The notes: generated by a model not told the origin, from the sequence alone. A stretch of DNA of 64,000 bases from Strobilurus pachycystidiatus (GCA_019915135.1 JAHLMK010000007.1:806001-870000); one strand, 5' to 3'. Shown: positions 44,794-58,707, numbered from the stretch's first letter. Program-made: numbers and translations.

Positions 44794-47641
44794 GAGTGTC
44801 ATCTTTTTGGAAAGAGCGGGAATGATTGTTCTATGCCAGAGAGAGCAAGGAATCGTTTGAATTTGAACCCACACGGGCGTTGGACTGACGGGTGCTTGCC
44901 GGCCAGGAGATGGTAGATTGGAGGATGGTCGTCTGAACAATACCATCTGTCAGTAGCTCAGGCTGGCATGAACTTAACACAACGACAAGTGACTCCACGC
45001 GTCGACTCGTTCCGACGTACCACCGGAAGACGATCTGAAGTTGGCAAGCTGGGTCCTAAAAACCTGGTCAGGACTCGAGAGAGAGTGGTACCTATTCTCT
45101 TCTACGATGAGAACGGACCAGATCCGCATGACATTGGAGTTACGAGATTCTTTGAACTCGATAGATCCTTGAGTAGCTCTCATTCTCACAACTTGTCTGA
45201 GACCTTCTGAGACCCGTGGCTAGGCCGGCTTTGGCGCCGCAGTCGAGAGTGGACCTGTTCGCTTCCTCTGTCCCGTTTGCCCCCATGAGTCGTCCGTGCT
45301 TGTAGCCTCACTAAGGCTGACTGTACCCATAACCATATCTACCGCAACCACCGTCTTGAAATGGGGCGATATCCCCGTCGCACTTGCTAGGAGGCTGCCC
45401 AGATCTGTGCATGGGTCAAGGGCTTGAGTGTCCATGTCAACTCTGACCACTAAGCGACGTCTTACAATTCAAGATGTTGTTGCATCACCGGAGAGTTCCG
45501 TCCGGGTAGCTCAGAGTCGAATCGGAATGCTCCACAAGGATGGTCGCATCTCTACGGGTAGGTAAATTTGGCTATGGGCCAGGGCATCTTCGGCATTGCG
45601 GTGCGATCTATATCTGATTTCCAGGGAGTGGTCTCTTGCTTCATTTTACAGCACGGAATGATGTTGATGGACAACTAGCCGGCGATGTAGAAACAGCGGA
45701 GAAATAGCTATGACCAGTCCTGTGCATCGCCAAGAATCTGTTTATCAGGGAGGATCAGAGAAATGAATTTGCGGTCTTGACAAAAACCTACGCCACATTG
45801 AACTCCTATGGCCGGGCTCTTGTGACTAAGTACAGATGAGGGCACGAGCATACCTCCTATTCACTCGAATCCACTTGAGAGGATCCGTGTTGTGGGCACG
45901 GCAGGTAGGAAGATCGGGACAAGGCGGGATGCAAGGGCGTATTGGATAGTTCCATCCTGGCATGGTCCACTCCTCCGGCTAGGGCGGATACATGCCTTGC
46001 TTCGAGGGCGTGCACGTCAACAGCATGCATGAGTGCTGCTTAGGCTGCTTACTCTGATAAGTTATAGAGTGTGCAGCGATTTTTACTAGGCCGTATGAAA
46101 CATAGGGCCGAGGATTCACTTACATACACCGTTTGAGACGGTCGGTTGCTGTCCAATATCCCTGGCGTTCATCCGGAAGAAGCACGGTGGATCGGCCGAG
46201 TAGTTCAAGGTTGGTGATTCAAACGGTAAAACAAAGTCCAAGCATACAGTCGAATCGGGAAGAGGTTACGATCTTATCAGCAGTAAGAGCAACATTACAG
46301 GCTCAGAAGCTGCTGACTTCAAGCGAAACCATTTGGCGGGCATCGATTGATGATTGCGCTGAGTGGTGTGATAAAATACCACCCTAGGCTACAGTGCCGG
46401 CACGAAAGAAATATAATCAGTGCGTAGCGGGACATCGCAGTGGCTGCAACAACGAACTCCCAGACAGTATAAGGTTCCTCTGAGCGGTGGCAGCGATATC
46501 TTGTAGACGTAGTGGAGTCTGGTGGCGCATAAGCAGTATACCTGTAGTCATGACCTAGTTTGAGCGAGAAACCTGAAAGACTTGAGAAGGGTACAGAAGA
46601 GGAATCTCGCCTACGATGAATTAGCTAAGATGGCGCCGATGCGAGTTGATATGCGTCGTCCAAGATTGTCGCCAAGATATGCTGCCCCAGTGCTGCTCCG
46701 AGCGCGGCAACCAAGGCCGTTATGTTATGTTAAGGCACGAAATCGATCCTGAGGACATGAGCAGAAGATGAGCGCTGAGCTTCGAGTGGGCGCTTAGAAG
46801 AGACTTCCATGCCACGGGTACACGTCAGTCTCTCCCTTTTGAATCTCTCCAGTGACACGTCCAGATGCAGAAATTGATACAGAAGGGGGGATTGCACTCG
46901 AAAGGTGGCGGTGATTGCGATACTGTAGCCGCATCACCGAGAGACGTGCAGGAGAGATACAAGAGCAGCGTTGGCTATCCGGCGGGAATGATGATTTGCG
47001 ACGCGACCGACGAGAACTGTAGGGAACAAGGGTCTCGGAACAGCACTGGGATAACATGCAGTACATACCCTATTTTCCTTCGGGTGTTGCTGCTGACCAT
47101 CTGGCCATGCGAGGCAACAAAGATTCAATCATGAAATGGAGTTCAATTGGATAAACTGTACAATCAATCCAGTGGTGCATTTGCAGTGCATGCTGTTCTT
47201 GTGAAATGATAATCTGTGACAAAATTCGCCCATGGCCCAAGCAAATGCAGCTGCCGGAGTGTTGTTATCAACCTACATCATTGGGATGCTCTAATGCCGA
47301 AGGCCGGGAGTTGACTGGTTCAGCAGGGTACGGCCGCGTGCAAAATGATACAGACTAAGAGCCATGATTAAGTTTGCTATAATAAATAGATAAATAAATA
47401 TCCTTATGCTCATGTTTGTCACTGTGGCGAGCTGACTGCCATTTGCTGTGTGCAACGACGACGACAGTGCTCGCCCACCAAAATCCGCGTGTTCCTATTT
47501 ATCGCCCGACGCAGAACCGGGCCGAGGCCTCCCCCTTCCTTGCCTGCGGCCTCCAACTTTCCTGGTCGAATCCGGCCCAGTGACCAGCCGGCCAGGCTTG
47601 ACACGCTCCTCACATAAACAAGCCTTGCCAGTCGCCGCACC
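44794..47641. other. Gene-poor stretch
   Basis: 2.8 kb with no open frame I can support. A minus frame at 45220-45450 (76 codons) and plus frames near 46133 and 46865 lack family signals. The last 250 bases turn pyrimidine- and GC-rich ahead of the DDT/PHD gene. No rRNA or tRNA seen. Confidence 0.4.
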
Positions 47642-50600
47642 ATGCCCCGCCGCGCTTCTGCCCGCAACTCCGCCATCCCCGACGCCCACCCAGTCCAGCT
47701 GGCGCCCGTCGCCCCCGACGTTGCGTCGTCGTCGTCGCCGGAACTGTCGATCCTCAGAACACATTGGAAATGGGCTGCGTTCAGCCAGTTCTTCTACACC
47801 TTTGCCCCGCTGCTGGCCATGGACGATCTCTCGCTCAATGTGCGCCTTCCCGCCCTCCGTCATCCCCTTTATTCGCTCACGCCGCATTCCTCCATTTCAC
47901 TAGGACATCGAGGAGGATCTTGCCTCTGGAAACACCATATATCTACCCCGCATCATGCAGAGACTTCTGTATACCCTCTCATACGACAAGAAAGTCTCGT
48001 AAGCACCACTTCCGAGCCTTGTACACGTCGAGTCGCGTATTCATCGCGTCCTAGCCCAGGCAACTGGCAGACTGCTCTACGCAAACAGTATATGAAGCGT
48101 GACCCCGACGCCAACCCCATCGGCACCGACCCGTCCATCGATGTCTCCAGATTATCCCGCAGGACTGGCTCTATCGCTACGCCAGATCCCTATTCTCGCG
48201 CAAGGACCGAGGAGGACGGCGACGACGACATGGTCAAAAACGAAACCTCCGCTACAGATGATCTCGGACGTGACCCGACCCCGGACGTCGACAAAGAAAG
48301 CCTCAAATTTGAGAATGATGAACCACTTGCAGATGCCAAGGACTGGACCGACCTGTCTATGCTCGAAAAACTTGACTCGATGCACCTCTTGATGGAATGG
48401 CAATTTCAGAATGCCACCCGGTTACGCACTCTCATGAAGACGGACGACGAATACGCTACTTGGGTAATAACCCCACCCTTCTTCATCCATATACAAACTG
48501 CCTCTAACATGCATTCTAGCGCATTGAACCTGTCGGCTACGACGCCAAAATGAACTCGTACTGGCTCATCGGTGGTATGTCGCAACCTCTTTGGCACGCG
48601 CCGTCTATGATATAATCTGCTTGAACAGAACGACTTTGGATCCAGCGTGCTCCTCCGAAATCGGCGGGTGGTTCCAAAACACTAAAACGCAAGCGCCCTC
48701 CTAGAGCCAATGGCAAGAAGAAACCCGCGAAGCGTGCTCGTGTCGAGAAAGCCACACCGAAGACTAAACTTAAGCGCCAGAGCAAAGCCAAGTCGCCCGT
48801 GCCAGACTCGTCGCCCTCTAAGCGACATAGTCGCGCCGCCAAAGCCCAGGCCAATCTCAAGCTTGACGCACAGGCTAGGGAACTTGAGGAACTCAACCGT
48901 CAGGCCAACGCTGCTGCTCGGGGCGAAGCTGGCCTTCGGACGTCGTCTCGTAAACCCAATGCCCTCAACCCCACGAGCAGTACTCGGTCTCTAGGGACTC
49001 GGACCAGCGCCCGGTTACGTGGACCACAAGATGAAGACGACGAGTGGCAGGCGGTACCGGACGAGTGGTTGAATGAAGATGAGAATGACGACGACGCGTC
49101 TGTTTTGAGGAAGTCCAGACGACGCGCGATTAGTGCTGCCAGTAGCGTGAGTGAGTTGACGGAGTTGAGTGAGAGCGACGACGAAGACGATGACGGTAGT
49201 GACGATGAAAGTGACGACGAGGAAGAGCAGGAGAACGAGGCGGAAGATGAAGTTCCGACAGAAGATTCTCCAGAGCCAGATCTGAAGGCGGGCGAGGAAC
49301 CCAAGCCACCGGCTGATTTCGTTGAATGGGAGACTGTAAATACTTCCTCATTCCATCCTTTAATAAGTCTGATGCGTCGACAGATATGCGTTACTTTGTA
49401 CGAGTGGGAGAACATCGCCCAACGCTGGGAGAACGCGACCCACTACACTGAAAAGGCGTTCTACAAGATGCTGACCAACAACGTTGTACCTATCATAACG
49501 GAAGAGTTGAGGGTTCGTCCGATGAATCATCTTTTCTTGATACTTTACTGAACTTCTATATAGCGTCAAGAAGCGGAGCGCAGAAAGGCGATACAAGTTG
49601 TGGAGACAGTAGCGACTCGTAAGCGTTCTTCTCGAATTGCCATTAAGGAGAGCACCCGCGAAGAGGCTCGAATGGCTGCTCAGAAGAAGGTCGAGGAGGG
49701 AGAGAAGAATGGCCGCGCCAAGAGAGCTGAGGCACGCCAGCAGAAAGAAGAAGATGCTCGTCAGCACAGGGAAGAAGCCAGGGAGGCGCGAAGGCGAGAG
49801 CGTGAGGCTAGAGAGGCTGAAGAAGCCCGATTAGAGGAAGAACGCAAGTAAGTGCTTTACCATCAAAGTCACGCGAATGTTGGCTGATGACAATCATTAT
49901 CAAGCCGACCTGTTGATGTGGTGTCTAATGGTTCTCGATCTAAAGCACAGGCCAATGGTCGCTCTTCGCGTGCTGCACAATCGAAATCTCAGCGTAAAAC
50001 CGGGGGTGGAACTCGTACTCCAGTGGATGGTGGGGACTGGGACCTGGATTGCGAGGTCTGCCATCGGCATGGTCGGAATCTCGTGAGTGGAGTTGTACAG
50101 TCTCAGGACCATGTCTGATTCTGGACAATTTTATCAGGATGCGGAATACCGCCTCGTATCGTGCAATGCCTGTGGCAAATGGCAGCATGTACAGTGCCAC
50201 GACAATGCAGATCGCCGTAATGGGCTCACCGTACGGAATTGGGACTCGGTCGATTTCTTCTGCAAGCGATGTCTGCACACAAGCCACCCGCCGCGACACT
50301 ATAATGGTAGCGGTCTGCCTCTCCAAACTAGCGGAGAGCAATACCTAGGCGCTGCGCAAGGTCATTATCCCAATTACCCACCGAGACCGACGGAGGTCGT
50401 GTCTTACTCTTCCTTCGCAAAACCATATTCCGACGTCAGGTCGAATGGGAATGGTCAAGCGTCTTACCATGCACCACCCACTGCCAAAACCAGCGCCATC
50501 TCGTTCAACCACTACCAGCCTCAGCAGCATGGCTTCGCGGCCGCTCCTTACCCTGCCGCTCCTACTCAGTCATACGGCCCAATGACTTCGTCGTCGTCGT

Positions 50601-50871
50601 CGTCCACTGGCCACTACCCCCAGGGATATTCAACCAATGGATACAACGATTATGGCGTCAGTTCATTGATTCAAACTGTAATCTCATTCACTAACATCTC
50701 ACTCAGCAGCAGGCGCGCTGGGATGTGCAAGGACCTGGCCAGCCCCCGATTTCCAATCACACTTATGGCCCCGAATACCCGCCCAGTGCAGATAGAAGTT
50801 CGTACGCTGACACTTGGCCTCAAAAGATAGCGGACCCTTACCCGGCGACGAGCTATCGTCCGAACTCTTAA
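47642..50871 (+). CDS. DDT-domain and PHD-finger chromatin protein
   Basis: Starts MPRRASARNSA. Exons include 47642-47839, 47904-47998, 48055-48463, 48520-48574, 48629-49335 and 49384 onward, ending with a TAA at 50871. A DDT-like helical domain is at about residues 35-110 (WKWAAFSQFFYTFAPLLAMD, then LPRIMQRLLYTLSYD and WQTALRKQYMKRD). A WHIM-like part follows: MLEKLDSMHLLMEWQFQNAT and RIEPVGYDAKMNSYWLIG with RLWIQRAPP. The middle is Lys/Arg- then Asp/Glu-rich. A long charged coiled coil (EAREARRREREAREAEEARL) follows. Near the C-terminus lies a PHD finger, CEVCHRHG..., SCNACGKWQHVQCH, FFCKRCL, and a Gln/Tyr/Pro-rich tail. Such proteins act with ISWI-type remodelers (RSF1/CECR2-like); the assignment is by domain order. 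The 48-nt intron 49336-49383 is in frame. Confidence 0.82.
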
Positions 50872-51243
50872 CTTATCAACACTATTTAAATAAGTCAGGC
50901 TAGAACGGTCTTTTGCGTGAATGGGGGACCGTCTCATCTTTAGATTTTCTCCCACATGTCGTGTTGTAGGCACATGTCGTGTTGTATGTGTACAAATAAT
51001 GTTTGCAATGATAATAGGTGCGCCTCTTTTGTATTGTTGAGTCTGTGTACCAGAAGCTGGCTACGATACTTGCTGTACGGAGAGGCGCTCAATGGCCACG
51101 AGGGCTTTGCTAAGATCATCAACCAAGGAGCCGCCACTGTTTCCTGAATTGGCAGGGCTCCACTTTTCGTAACTAGGAGGGAGCGTACGTAAGAAGCCGA
51201 TCATCAGCCAAAGGACTGCCCCGACTGTCATCTCCTCCTCGCC
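50872..51243. other. Intergenic
   Basis: Short spacer with a local direct repeat of ACATGTCGTGTTGTA (about 50954 and 50972). It presumably holds the DDT/PHD terminator and the kinase promoter. Confidence 0.45.
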
Positions 51244-54200
51244 ATGGCTCCTCCCAAAAAGAGGCCGCGCATGATGCTTGCGGAAATCCCGCTGCTGGCC
51301 GCGCTGTCTGCGCTTCCTGCGGGCCACCCTGCGGTCCTGTACGACGCGGACGGTCCGATATGGAACAATGGTCCCTTTGCCACCCTCGATGCACATTGCC
51401 GCGCCCAGCTTCAGCGGACGGCGACGGTCTATTTTCACAACTCGAACACGGCTTCCCAGGCCGTTGCAATCCCCGTCGGCGACGGCGGCGCTCTCCACGC
51501 ATCGGTGCAGCTGCAGGAAGACTGGGTTGTTATCATGGGGGTCATCATCACCGTGCGTCATTTCCATCAACCCATCCTCGTGCTAACGGCTGTCCAGCAG
51601 CCATCGCAGACGACGACGACGACGGGTATGGACCTTTCGCCAACGCTTCGGAAGACACCGGTCGGCGCGCTCATCCTCGAGCACGACTGGACCGCGACTC
51701 TTGGCCCAATACAACAGTGGCCTGTTTCGCTCAAGACGCTCGTCTCTCTCCAGTTGTTAGACCCCACCGAAACGTGAGCAACCCATGTTCTCATTGTTGC
51801 ATCTGTCTGACCGTGGCCAGATGCATATTATGGGGTGCGGAGCGGACGCTACTGTACAGTGAGTACGGCCGATGTCGCTGTCCTGATAAGCTCACCGTCA
51901 TCCAGACGATGCTTGGAAGAATGGATTTGCGTCGGCGACCCCCCACCGGCTCGGTCAGCCGGGTCGTGTCGCGTTCAAGGAAACCTGGGACACACTTTCG
52001 CGGAATTGTGACATAGTCGACTCGGGCACTTCGATCATGCGCGAGGACGACTTGCTGTTCTTCAACTCGCAATCTGGCCGTGAACTCGAGTCGAGGCTGG
52101 ACACAGATATCTGCTCTATTGACGTCGCTGGCCAGTTCCTCCCATCCGTACTCGAGGCATATTATTCTTGGTCCTATGCGCCAGTGCTTGTTGAGGATGG
52201 CTCTATTGGTGGCATTATGGGGCAGTCAGTCGCGTGATTTTCTCCCTATTTGGATCTGACACTTTCCCTCAGCTTTACTGATACGACAATTAAAGTGCTT
52301 TCGGCGCGGCGTCTACGGATACTGCGCGAACTTGGTGAACACACCGGCCCCGCTGATACCACTCTCCGATTCTGGGATGGCGTCGAAAGAGTTCTCTCAC
52401 CGTACTCTGCTGACTTGCCTTATGTGCTCTTCTATAAAAGCATTTCTTCGACGTGTGACGTCGACGAGGATACCCCATCTACGGAGCGTTCATCTCGTGC
52501 CGGTCCGCCAACACACCTCAAGCTCGTCAGAACGATTGGTGTCGAGCCCGGACATCCCGTGGCCTCTCCCACCTTTGTCAAAATATCGCCAGACTTCGAA
52601 TCTGAAGACGGATGGCCATTGTCTGCAGTGTGTTCACGGAATGCTTGGGTCCGTGTCAAGAATCCATGTCCATCTGTCTTCCAGAGGCGTGGTTGGGGCG
52701 ATCCTGTTGCAGATGCCATCTTGGTGCCTTTGATGATACCCGATGGAGGCCTTCTGGGAGTTGCTGTCTTAGGATTGAATACTCGGCGTCCTTACGATGA
52801 CCACTACATCGGATTTCATCGAGCATTGGTTGGGAACTTGGGTGCCGCTTTGGCGGCGACCATGGCGTACGAAACAGAAGTCAAACAGGCCGAGGAGCTT
52901 CGGTCGTTGGATCGTGCCAAGACGGTTTTCTTCCAGAATGTTTCTCATGAACTTCGGACGTGAGTGTCTTTGATACACAGGCTTCATAATACTAATCTTG
53001 CTGTGGAGGCCACTAACCCTGATTCGAGGGCCCTGCCAGGATGCACTGGGAGATTCTGACCTGCTTGACCCCAATAGTCGTGCACGATTCAGAATGATAA
53101 ATCGTGCCAGCGGTAGATTACTTCGTCTTGTCAACTCTCTCATGATGTTTGCAAGTGCGGAGGCCAGACGACTCAAGGTTAGTGGCTTCAGCTGAATATT
53201 ACACAAGTTGTGATCATTGATTTTTGTACACAGACATTGTTCAGGCCAGTCATGCTGGGGCCTGTAACAGCGAATCTGGCATCGCTCTTTCGTTCTGCGA
53301 TTGAAAAAGCGGGGATCCGTACGTAGTTTCGTTTGTTATGCGCTTGACGACAAGGCCAAGCTGACGAGGGCTGTTAGGGTATGAGGTAGTATGCAACGAT
53401 GGCGCCGATGATACACGTATGACGTACGTCGATTTGGATCTCTGGGAACAGATCGTGTTCAACCTCTTGTCGAATGCCGTGAAGTATACCAAGGCCGGGT
53501 AAGTTTGGTCTCGACTCAGTCATATCGCATATCTTCACGAGATCGTCTTAGGTCTATCACTGTGACCATATCACATTCGGCTACGGATGCAATATTGCGC
53601 GTGGAGGACACGGGCTGTGGCATTCCTGAGGATCATTTGGATAAAATTTGGTCGCGCTTCCATCGGGTGGAGAGTTCGGAGGGCAGGAGCCATGAAGGTT
53701 GGTCTCACCTTCGTCAATCTTTCTTTTCCTTCAGCTAGACTATCCCAGGCACTGGAATCGGCCTAGCGCTCACCAGCGAACTCGTCAAGATGCATTCTGG
53801 GGTTATACGTGTAGAAAGCACACTCAATGTCGGAAGCTCATTCATCGTCATGCTTCCTTTGGGGTTCAACCATCTGCCGATTGACGAAGTGGAACACGAC
53901 CTGACCAAACCAATTGAGACTGGGTCGTACGCAGCGGGCATCATCGAGGAGGCATCAGGGTGGATGTGCGTTGATTCGGATACCACGACGGAGGTCAGCT
54001 CGAACGCTTCAAGCGATGCGTCTACGTCTACTCCAGAAAGGTATACCATACTAGTTGCTGAGGATAATGTGGTAAGTGCACCGTACTTCCGCCTTGATAT
54101 ACTTATGGCTCTTGTGATAGGACGCCAGGTCGTATATTAAGTCCATTCTTTTGACAGTGGCGCGAGACGTGGTTGCCGTCCCAGACGGTCAGGCTGCATT

Positions 54201-57200
54201 GGATTTCATCCATAAGAAGGCAATGCCCGATCTTATACTAACGGACGTCATGAGTATGTTCACTTGTATCCTGATTGCCCCTCATTTCTAATCGGAAGCA
54301 GTGCCTCGTATGACAGGCATTCAGCTCATCAGCGCCCTCGAGAACGACTCCGACCTTAGCGTTCAATCAATACCAGTCATCGTTCTCTCCGCCGGCGCTG
54401 GCATCGAAGGGCGATCAGAGGACCATCTATATCGCGAATCCATCGACTTCTTATCGAAGCCATTTACGTCTGGGGAGCTCATCAACCGCGTGCGGACGCG
54501 GCTGAAAGGCGCGAAATTGCAGCGGCAGGTGCGGACCCAGGGTGCTGAGCTCCATTTGACGAAGAGGAGATATCAGAGGATGAGCGAGATGTCTCCTGTT
54601 GCGGTGTTTGAGGCAGACGGGATAGATTCGAACGTTGTCATATATGCGGTAAGCTGGTCGGTGTGTTCAAAAGAGGTACTGTGCTGACAATCTGCGTGTA
54701 GAATGAGAGGTTCTTCATGATCACGGGCCTACCAAAGGTTCTGCCACTTGCGTTTGGTGAGATCGTCGAGTTGTTTGTTCGGTCCCCTCTTTGTCTTGCC
54801 ATGATTCATGAAATTATCAATCGCAGGTTGACACCAGGAAGCCAAGCGTTTGTACGCCAAGGTTGGGCCGACGTTTCTCTCGAAGGTAAACCTATACAGT
54901 CTGATTTAAGTTTCGCGAACGGCCAAAGGGCTTTTGCTGAAGTCAAGCGGCTGGAAGATGGAAGTTTGTGTATGTCGCCCTTTGGATGTTGAGCTTCTTT
55001 CCACGCTGATGTATGTCAATTCTAGTGGGCACCTTAACGGACCAAACCGAGCAGAGGCGGTTCGCAGCAGATCAGCTTCACTCAGAGCGGGAGAAGGCGG
55101 ATGAGGCTATCAATCGGAGGCGTCTGCAAGAGGCTTTTGTTGATATTGTTTCTCACGAGCTTCGAAATCCTCTAAGTGCGATCATTCAGAGTGCGGATCT
55201 GTTGTCGTGCGTGGACTTCTGATGGCCGGTCTTGGTCTTGCTGAGAGCTTTTCTAGAGATGCCATAGAACGTTTACAGGAGATTTTGTTGGTGTTCAAGT
55301 CTAGGAACTGCGACCCTGATGCGGAGCATCTAGTTAGTCAGTATCCACCGTCAGGCCTCCCAGTCATTGACCATTTTGGCACGCTCAGTTTCTTGACGGA
55401 CAAGGGCAGATTGACGATTCCAAACACGCTATCTCTTCGATTGCCCTGTGTGCCAGACACCAGTCAATCATCGCCAAGTGACAATGCCAAGCTTTAGTCA
55501 CCTTTACATACAAGCTTACAGTGTGCTTTACAGTGACATTCTTGCTGTTTCACGACTGGACAGTAACCTGCTTACTCTGAACACCGTTCCTTTCTTCCTG
55601 ATGGACGAGCTCAATGTGGGTGTGACTCTATCAACACGGTTCCAGTTCTGATGTTATAATCCAGGCTACAGTGGGCATGTATGGCGTTCAAGCGTCTGCA
55701 CAGGCCATCAACCTCGAAATGACGACTTCAGAAAACATTGGGCCTGAGACTTGTATTGTTGCTGATCCCACGCGGTGCGAATCTATTTGACTGATTCCGC
55801 AACGCTCTGAACATTTCTTCAGATTTTCTCAGATTCTTGTTAACTTGATGTAGGTCTCCAACCAAGGCGTTGCGCTCGTGCTGAGCATCGTTCGTCTACA
55901 GGGCCAATTCATTCCGAATCCTCGAGTGCGTATTTTTGGAACTTCTGCTTCTTGGGCCCACGCAAAAGGACATTTGCATAGGTCTTGGGAAGGCGAACGC
56001 CGTGTCAATGTTAAGGTCTCGCTACAAATAAAGCAACCATTCGGGTCGTCGGCATCGAAGAGAGTTGACAACGAAGATGCGTCACGCCAATGGCTCGAAG
56101 TCAAGATTTCGGATAGCGGACCTGGTATACCGCTTGACGATCAGTCGCGCCTGTTCACTCGCTTCAACGACGTTCAGTCTGGAGATGGAATGCGTCGTTC
56201 TTCCTTTCTTGGCGGCACTGGCCTGGGTACGCTGCTGTGTTCGGTATCTGGTCTACGTTACGTTTTGATCTTCATATGCTAGGTTTATATCTGTGCAAGA
56301 AATTGGCAGAACTCCAAGGAGGTCAAATTCGACATGTCACCTCCCCGGGCGAAGGCGCCTCGTTTTGGTTTTTCATCGAGGCACGGGCAGCGTTGCCTGT
56401 GGGAGCGCACCGGGCGATACCTATTTTGAACCGTTCAATTCGAGCTTCATCACCGCTTACGAGGGTACCTAGTGGGTCGCCGACGCCAAAGGGGGTCGCC
56501 GCGCCAGAGAGTATTACAAAAATTGGGTTCTTCGCGCCGCCAATTGCCGCGAACAACTTTGCAGCTACTCCTTCGAGCAATCGCGCTTCTTTGACCATCC
56601 TCATAGTGGAAGACAATGTTTGTTTCATCTGCTCGCGTCACGATGCGATATTGACATGAAGCACAGCTCATCAATCAGAAATTGCTTGACCGCCAGCTTC
56701 AGAGAGCAGGTAAAAGACGTTCACCCGCATTGTCCGATCTGTATTTATATTGTGGCTCAGGCTTCCAGACGGTGACGGCTAACAACGGACTCGAAGGTTG
56801 GTACCTATCATGATCATGATGGCTTCCTAGATAGTGATCCACTTTCCCAGCGCTACGTTACATTGAATCCTGTCTGGTCGACAAAGCCTTGAAATACCCG
56901 TCCGTCGTGCTCATGGATATGGAAATGCCCGTTGTGTAGGATCAAACCATGTCTCTGCATGCCTGATATCTGCTGACTGTGTACTTACAGAGACGGAGTC
57001 GAAGCTACCATCAAAATACGAGATTGGGAGATCGAAGCAAAATTACCGCCGCCCAGACTTCCGGTGTTCGCTATCACGGGCAATGCGCGTCAAGGTCAAA
57101 TCGAATCTGCGCTTTCCGCCGGGATGGACACTGTATTTATCAAACGTGAGTTTGAATACTCCCTTCTCGTTTTGACTGACATCAGAACTGGTTCTTGATC

Positions 57201-57256
57201 CAGCATACAAAATTTCTGAGATCATCGAACGGCTAGACCAGCTAGAACCGCGCTGA
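51244..57256 (+). CDS. Dual hybrid histidine kinase (two kinase-receiver modules)
   Basis: Large sensor kinase with many short introns, starting MAPPKKRPRMMLAEI. An N-terminal sensor-like region (VGALILEHDWTATLGPIQQW then WPVSLKTLVSLQL) resembles PAS-type segments. Module 1: phospho-His box FFQNVSHELRTPLTLIRGP (about 52930), ATPase N box WEQIVFNLLSNAVKYTKAG, G boxes DTGCGIPEDHLDKIW and TGIGLALTSELV. Receiver 1 (about 54040-54540) has VAEDNV, phospho-Asp in LILTDVMMPRMTG and Lys in FLSKPFT. A PAS-like part with FFMITGLP follows. Module 2: FVDIVSHELRNPLSAIIQSA (about 55140), ATPase DSGPGIPLDDQSRLFTRF and GGTGLGLYLCKKL. Receiver 2 (about 56600-57240) has ILIVEDN, phospho-Asp in VVLMDMEMPV, and FIKPYK. 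All catalytic residues I checked are present. The stretch 55200-55850 is the least certain. Confidence 0.88.
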
Positions 57257-57693
57257 GGACTCGTATGGGTTAAAATCCCTCGGGGTGGTATTTTGGGAAC
57301 ATTGTGACATGTAATCATAATATGTATTGGCGCAGTTCCGTTTCATTTTGGGTTTTATGTGCGCATCTATCTTTGTATCCTTCAATCGGCATCTACTAAA
57401 CACACTCTCTGCCTGTATTGACGAATGCTTTTGTATCCATAGCTTCACTGTATACATACACGAATTTCGAGCTTGCCTATAAATTGTGTGACTTGCTGGC
57501 ATCCCTCTGTTTTTACTGCACTCTGGTTCCGGGACATCTTGCTCATCAGGCAGTGCACTTCTGACGGCATACGTGCCGCAGTTGTGACTTCCCGTGAGCA
57601 TCTAGCGGATACGGGAGATGTCGGCAAGATATCTGCAGGAAAACGGTTCTGATCGAGATACAAACACACTTTCATGGTTGGACCAAGACTTAT
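57257..57693. other. Intergenic, convergent 3' ends
   Basis: Between the kinase (plus) and PITHD1 (minus), whose 3' ends face each other. Only short frames on the minus strand; nothing else noted. Confidence 0.45.
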
Positions 57694-58595
57694 TTATATT
57701 TGTGGCGTGCTGAAGCTACCGTCCATTCCCTGGATCTTTTCGTGGTCTGCAAGATTTGCCTGCGTTTCATATACAGTGATGACAGGATTGGACTTGCGCT
57801 GATCAAGATAGTGAGACGCTATCCTACGAGATTACAATCCGCATACCTCTGTCCAAGTCCCAAAGAAACCTACGTAATAAATGCGAGTAGTGTCTGCCCC
57901 GCGAGACGCGGGGAAAAACAGCGTAACTGAAGAGACATTCGCAAATTTGGCGGTCCTTGATATGTGTTAGCAGCCGCGGCACGAAGATTGCCACTGAAAA
58001 GAACGGACTTGACGGCGTATTCTCCTACTTCTCTGCTCTCCGGAATTTCGAACTCTTGAATTGGAGTCTTGTCAGAGACGTCACTGAAATCGAGCGAATC
58101 TTCATTTGCGAACTACGCCCGTTCAATGTTGTTAATAAATTGATCGCGTCTTGAGATGAAAGACTGTTACGATGGCAACTTTCTGAGGTGTCTGATCCTC
58201 TGGGCCCGTTTTCAGAAGGATTGATCTGAGTTTGACTGAGCCGGTAAAGGGAACACGCAAGATGCTGGGCGTCCGTTCGTGAACCAGGAAAAGGTTCAGT
58301 CAAGTAGAATCGTACAGCTGGTCATCGGCATCAGATTCCAAGTACTATGCAGAATTCAGCTATCAGCTGCGCTGTTGAAGGTATTCAATATCATCAATGC
58401 CACCTTTTCTTCGCTGGTTCGCTCATGCCAGGGTTTTATAGCGTCGCGGCCGTCAGTTTCGGCGTTGAGGGCGACGACGTTGTCGCGGTCGATGCGCGAA
58501 TACAGATTGTCGTTGGGTCCTGTGTCGGCGGCATCGTGGTCGTGGTCGTGGTCGTGCGCCTCATGGCCGCAGTGGTCGTCGTGCTGATGCGCCAT
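57694..58595 (-). CDS. PITH-domain protein (PITHD1-like)
   Basis: Exons 58404-58595, 58344-58316, 58264-58171, 58112-58009, 57955-57847 and 57798-57694, all in phase. The N-terminus is His/Asp-rich (MAHQHDDHCGHEAHDHDHDH), a common feature of PITHD1 that could bind metal. The PITH beta-sandwich follows: DNLYSRIDRDNVVALNA, KPWHERTSEEKYLESDADDQ, LRVPFTGSVKLRSILLKTGP, FANEDSLDFSDVSDKTP, EFEIPESREVGEYAVK, VTLFFPASRGADTTRIYYVG and FFGTWTERKSNPVITVYE. Known PITH proteins associate with the 26S proteasome (TXNL1) or have poorly defined roles. The start is divergent from the hydrolase at 58708, 112 nt away. Confidence 0.92.
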
Positions 58596-58707
58596 AGAAT
58601 TGGAGGATAAGGTGGAGGACCGTGTCGCACGTGGACAGCCCGGCATTGTGCGTCATTGATCGCTGTGAAGTGGCTGGTGCTTAGTGATACAGCCACTACT
58701 TACCACC
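58596..58707. promoter_or_regulatory. Shared divergent promoter, PITHD1 / hydrolase
   Basis: 112 nt separate the two start codons, so upstream elements of both genes must overlap. No TATA box is evident. Confidence 0.5.

Noticed and set aside
45498..45515. GTCCGGGTAGCTCAG, resembling a tRNA 5' half
   Set aside because: No T-arm (GGTTCGA-type) or pairing acceptor 3' end follows within 70-100 nt.
48900..49415. Ser-rich minus frame opposite the DDT/PHD gene
   Set aside because: Mirror of the GAC/GAA acidic run in the real gene.
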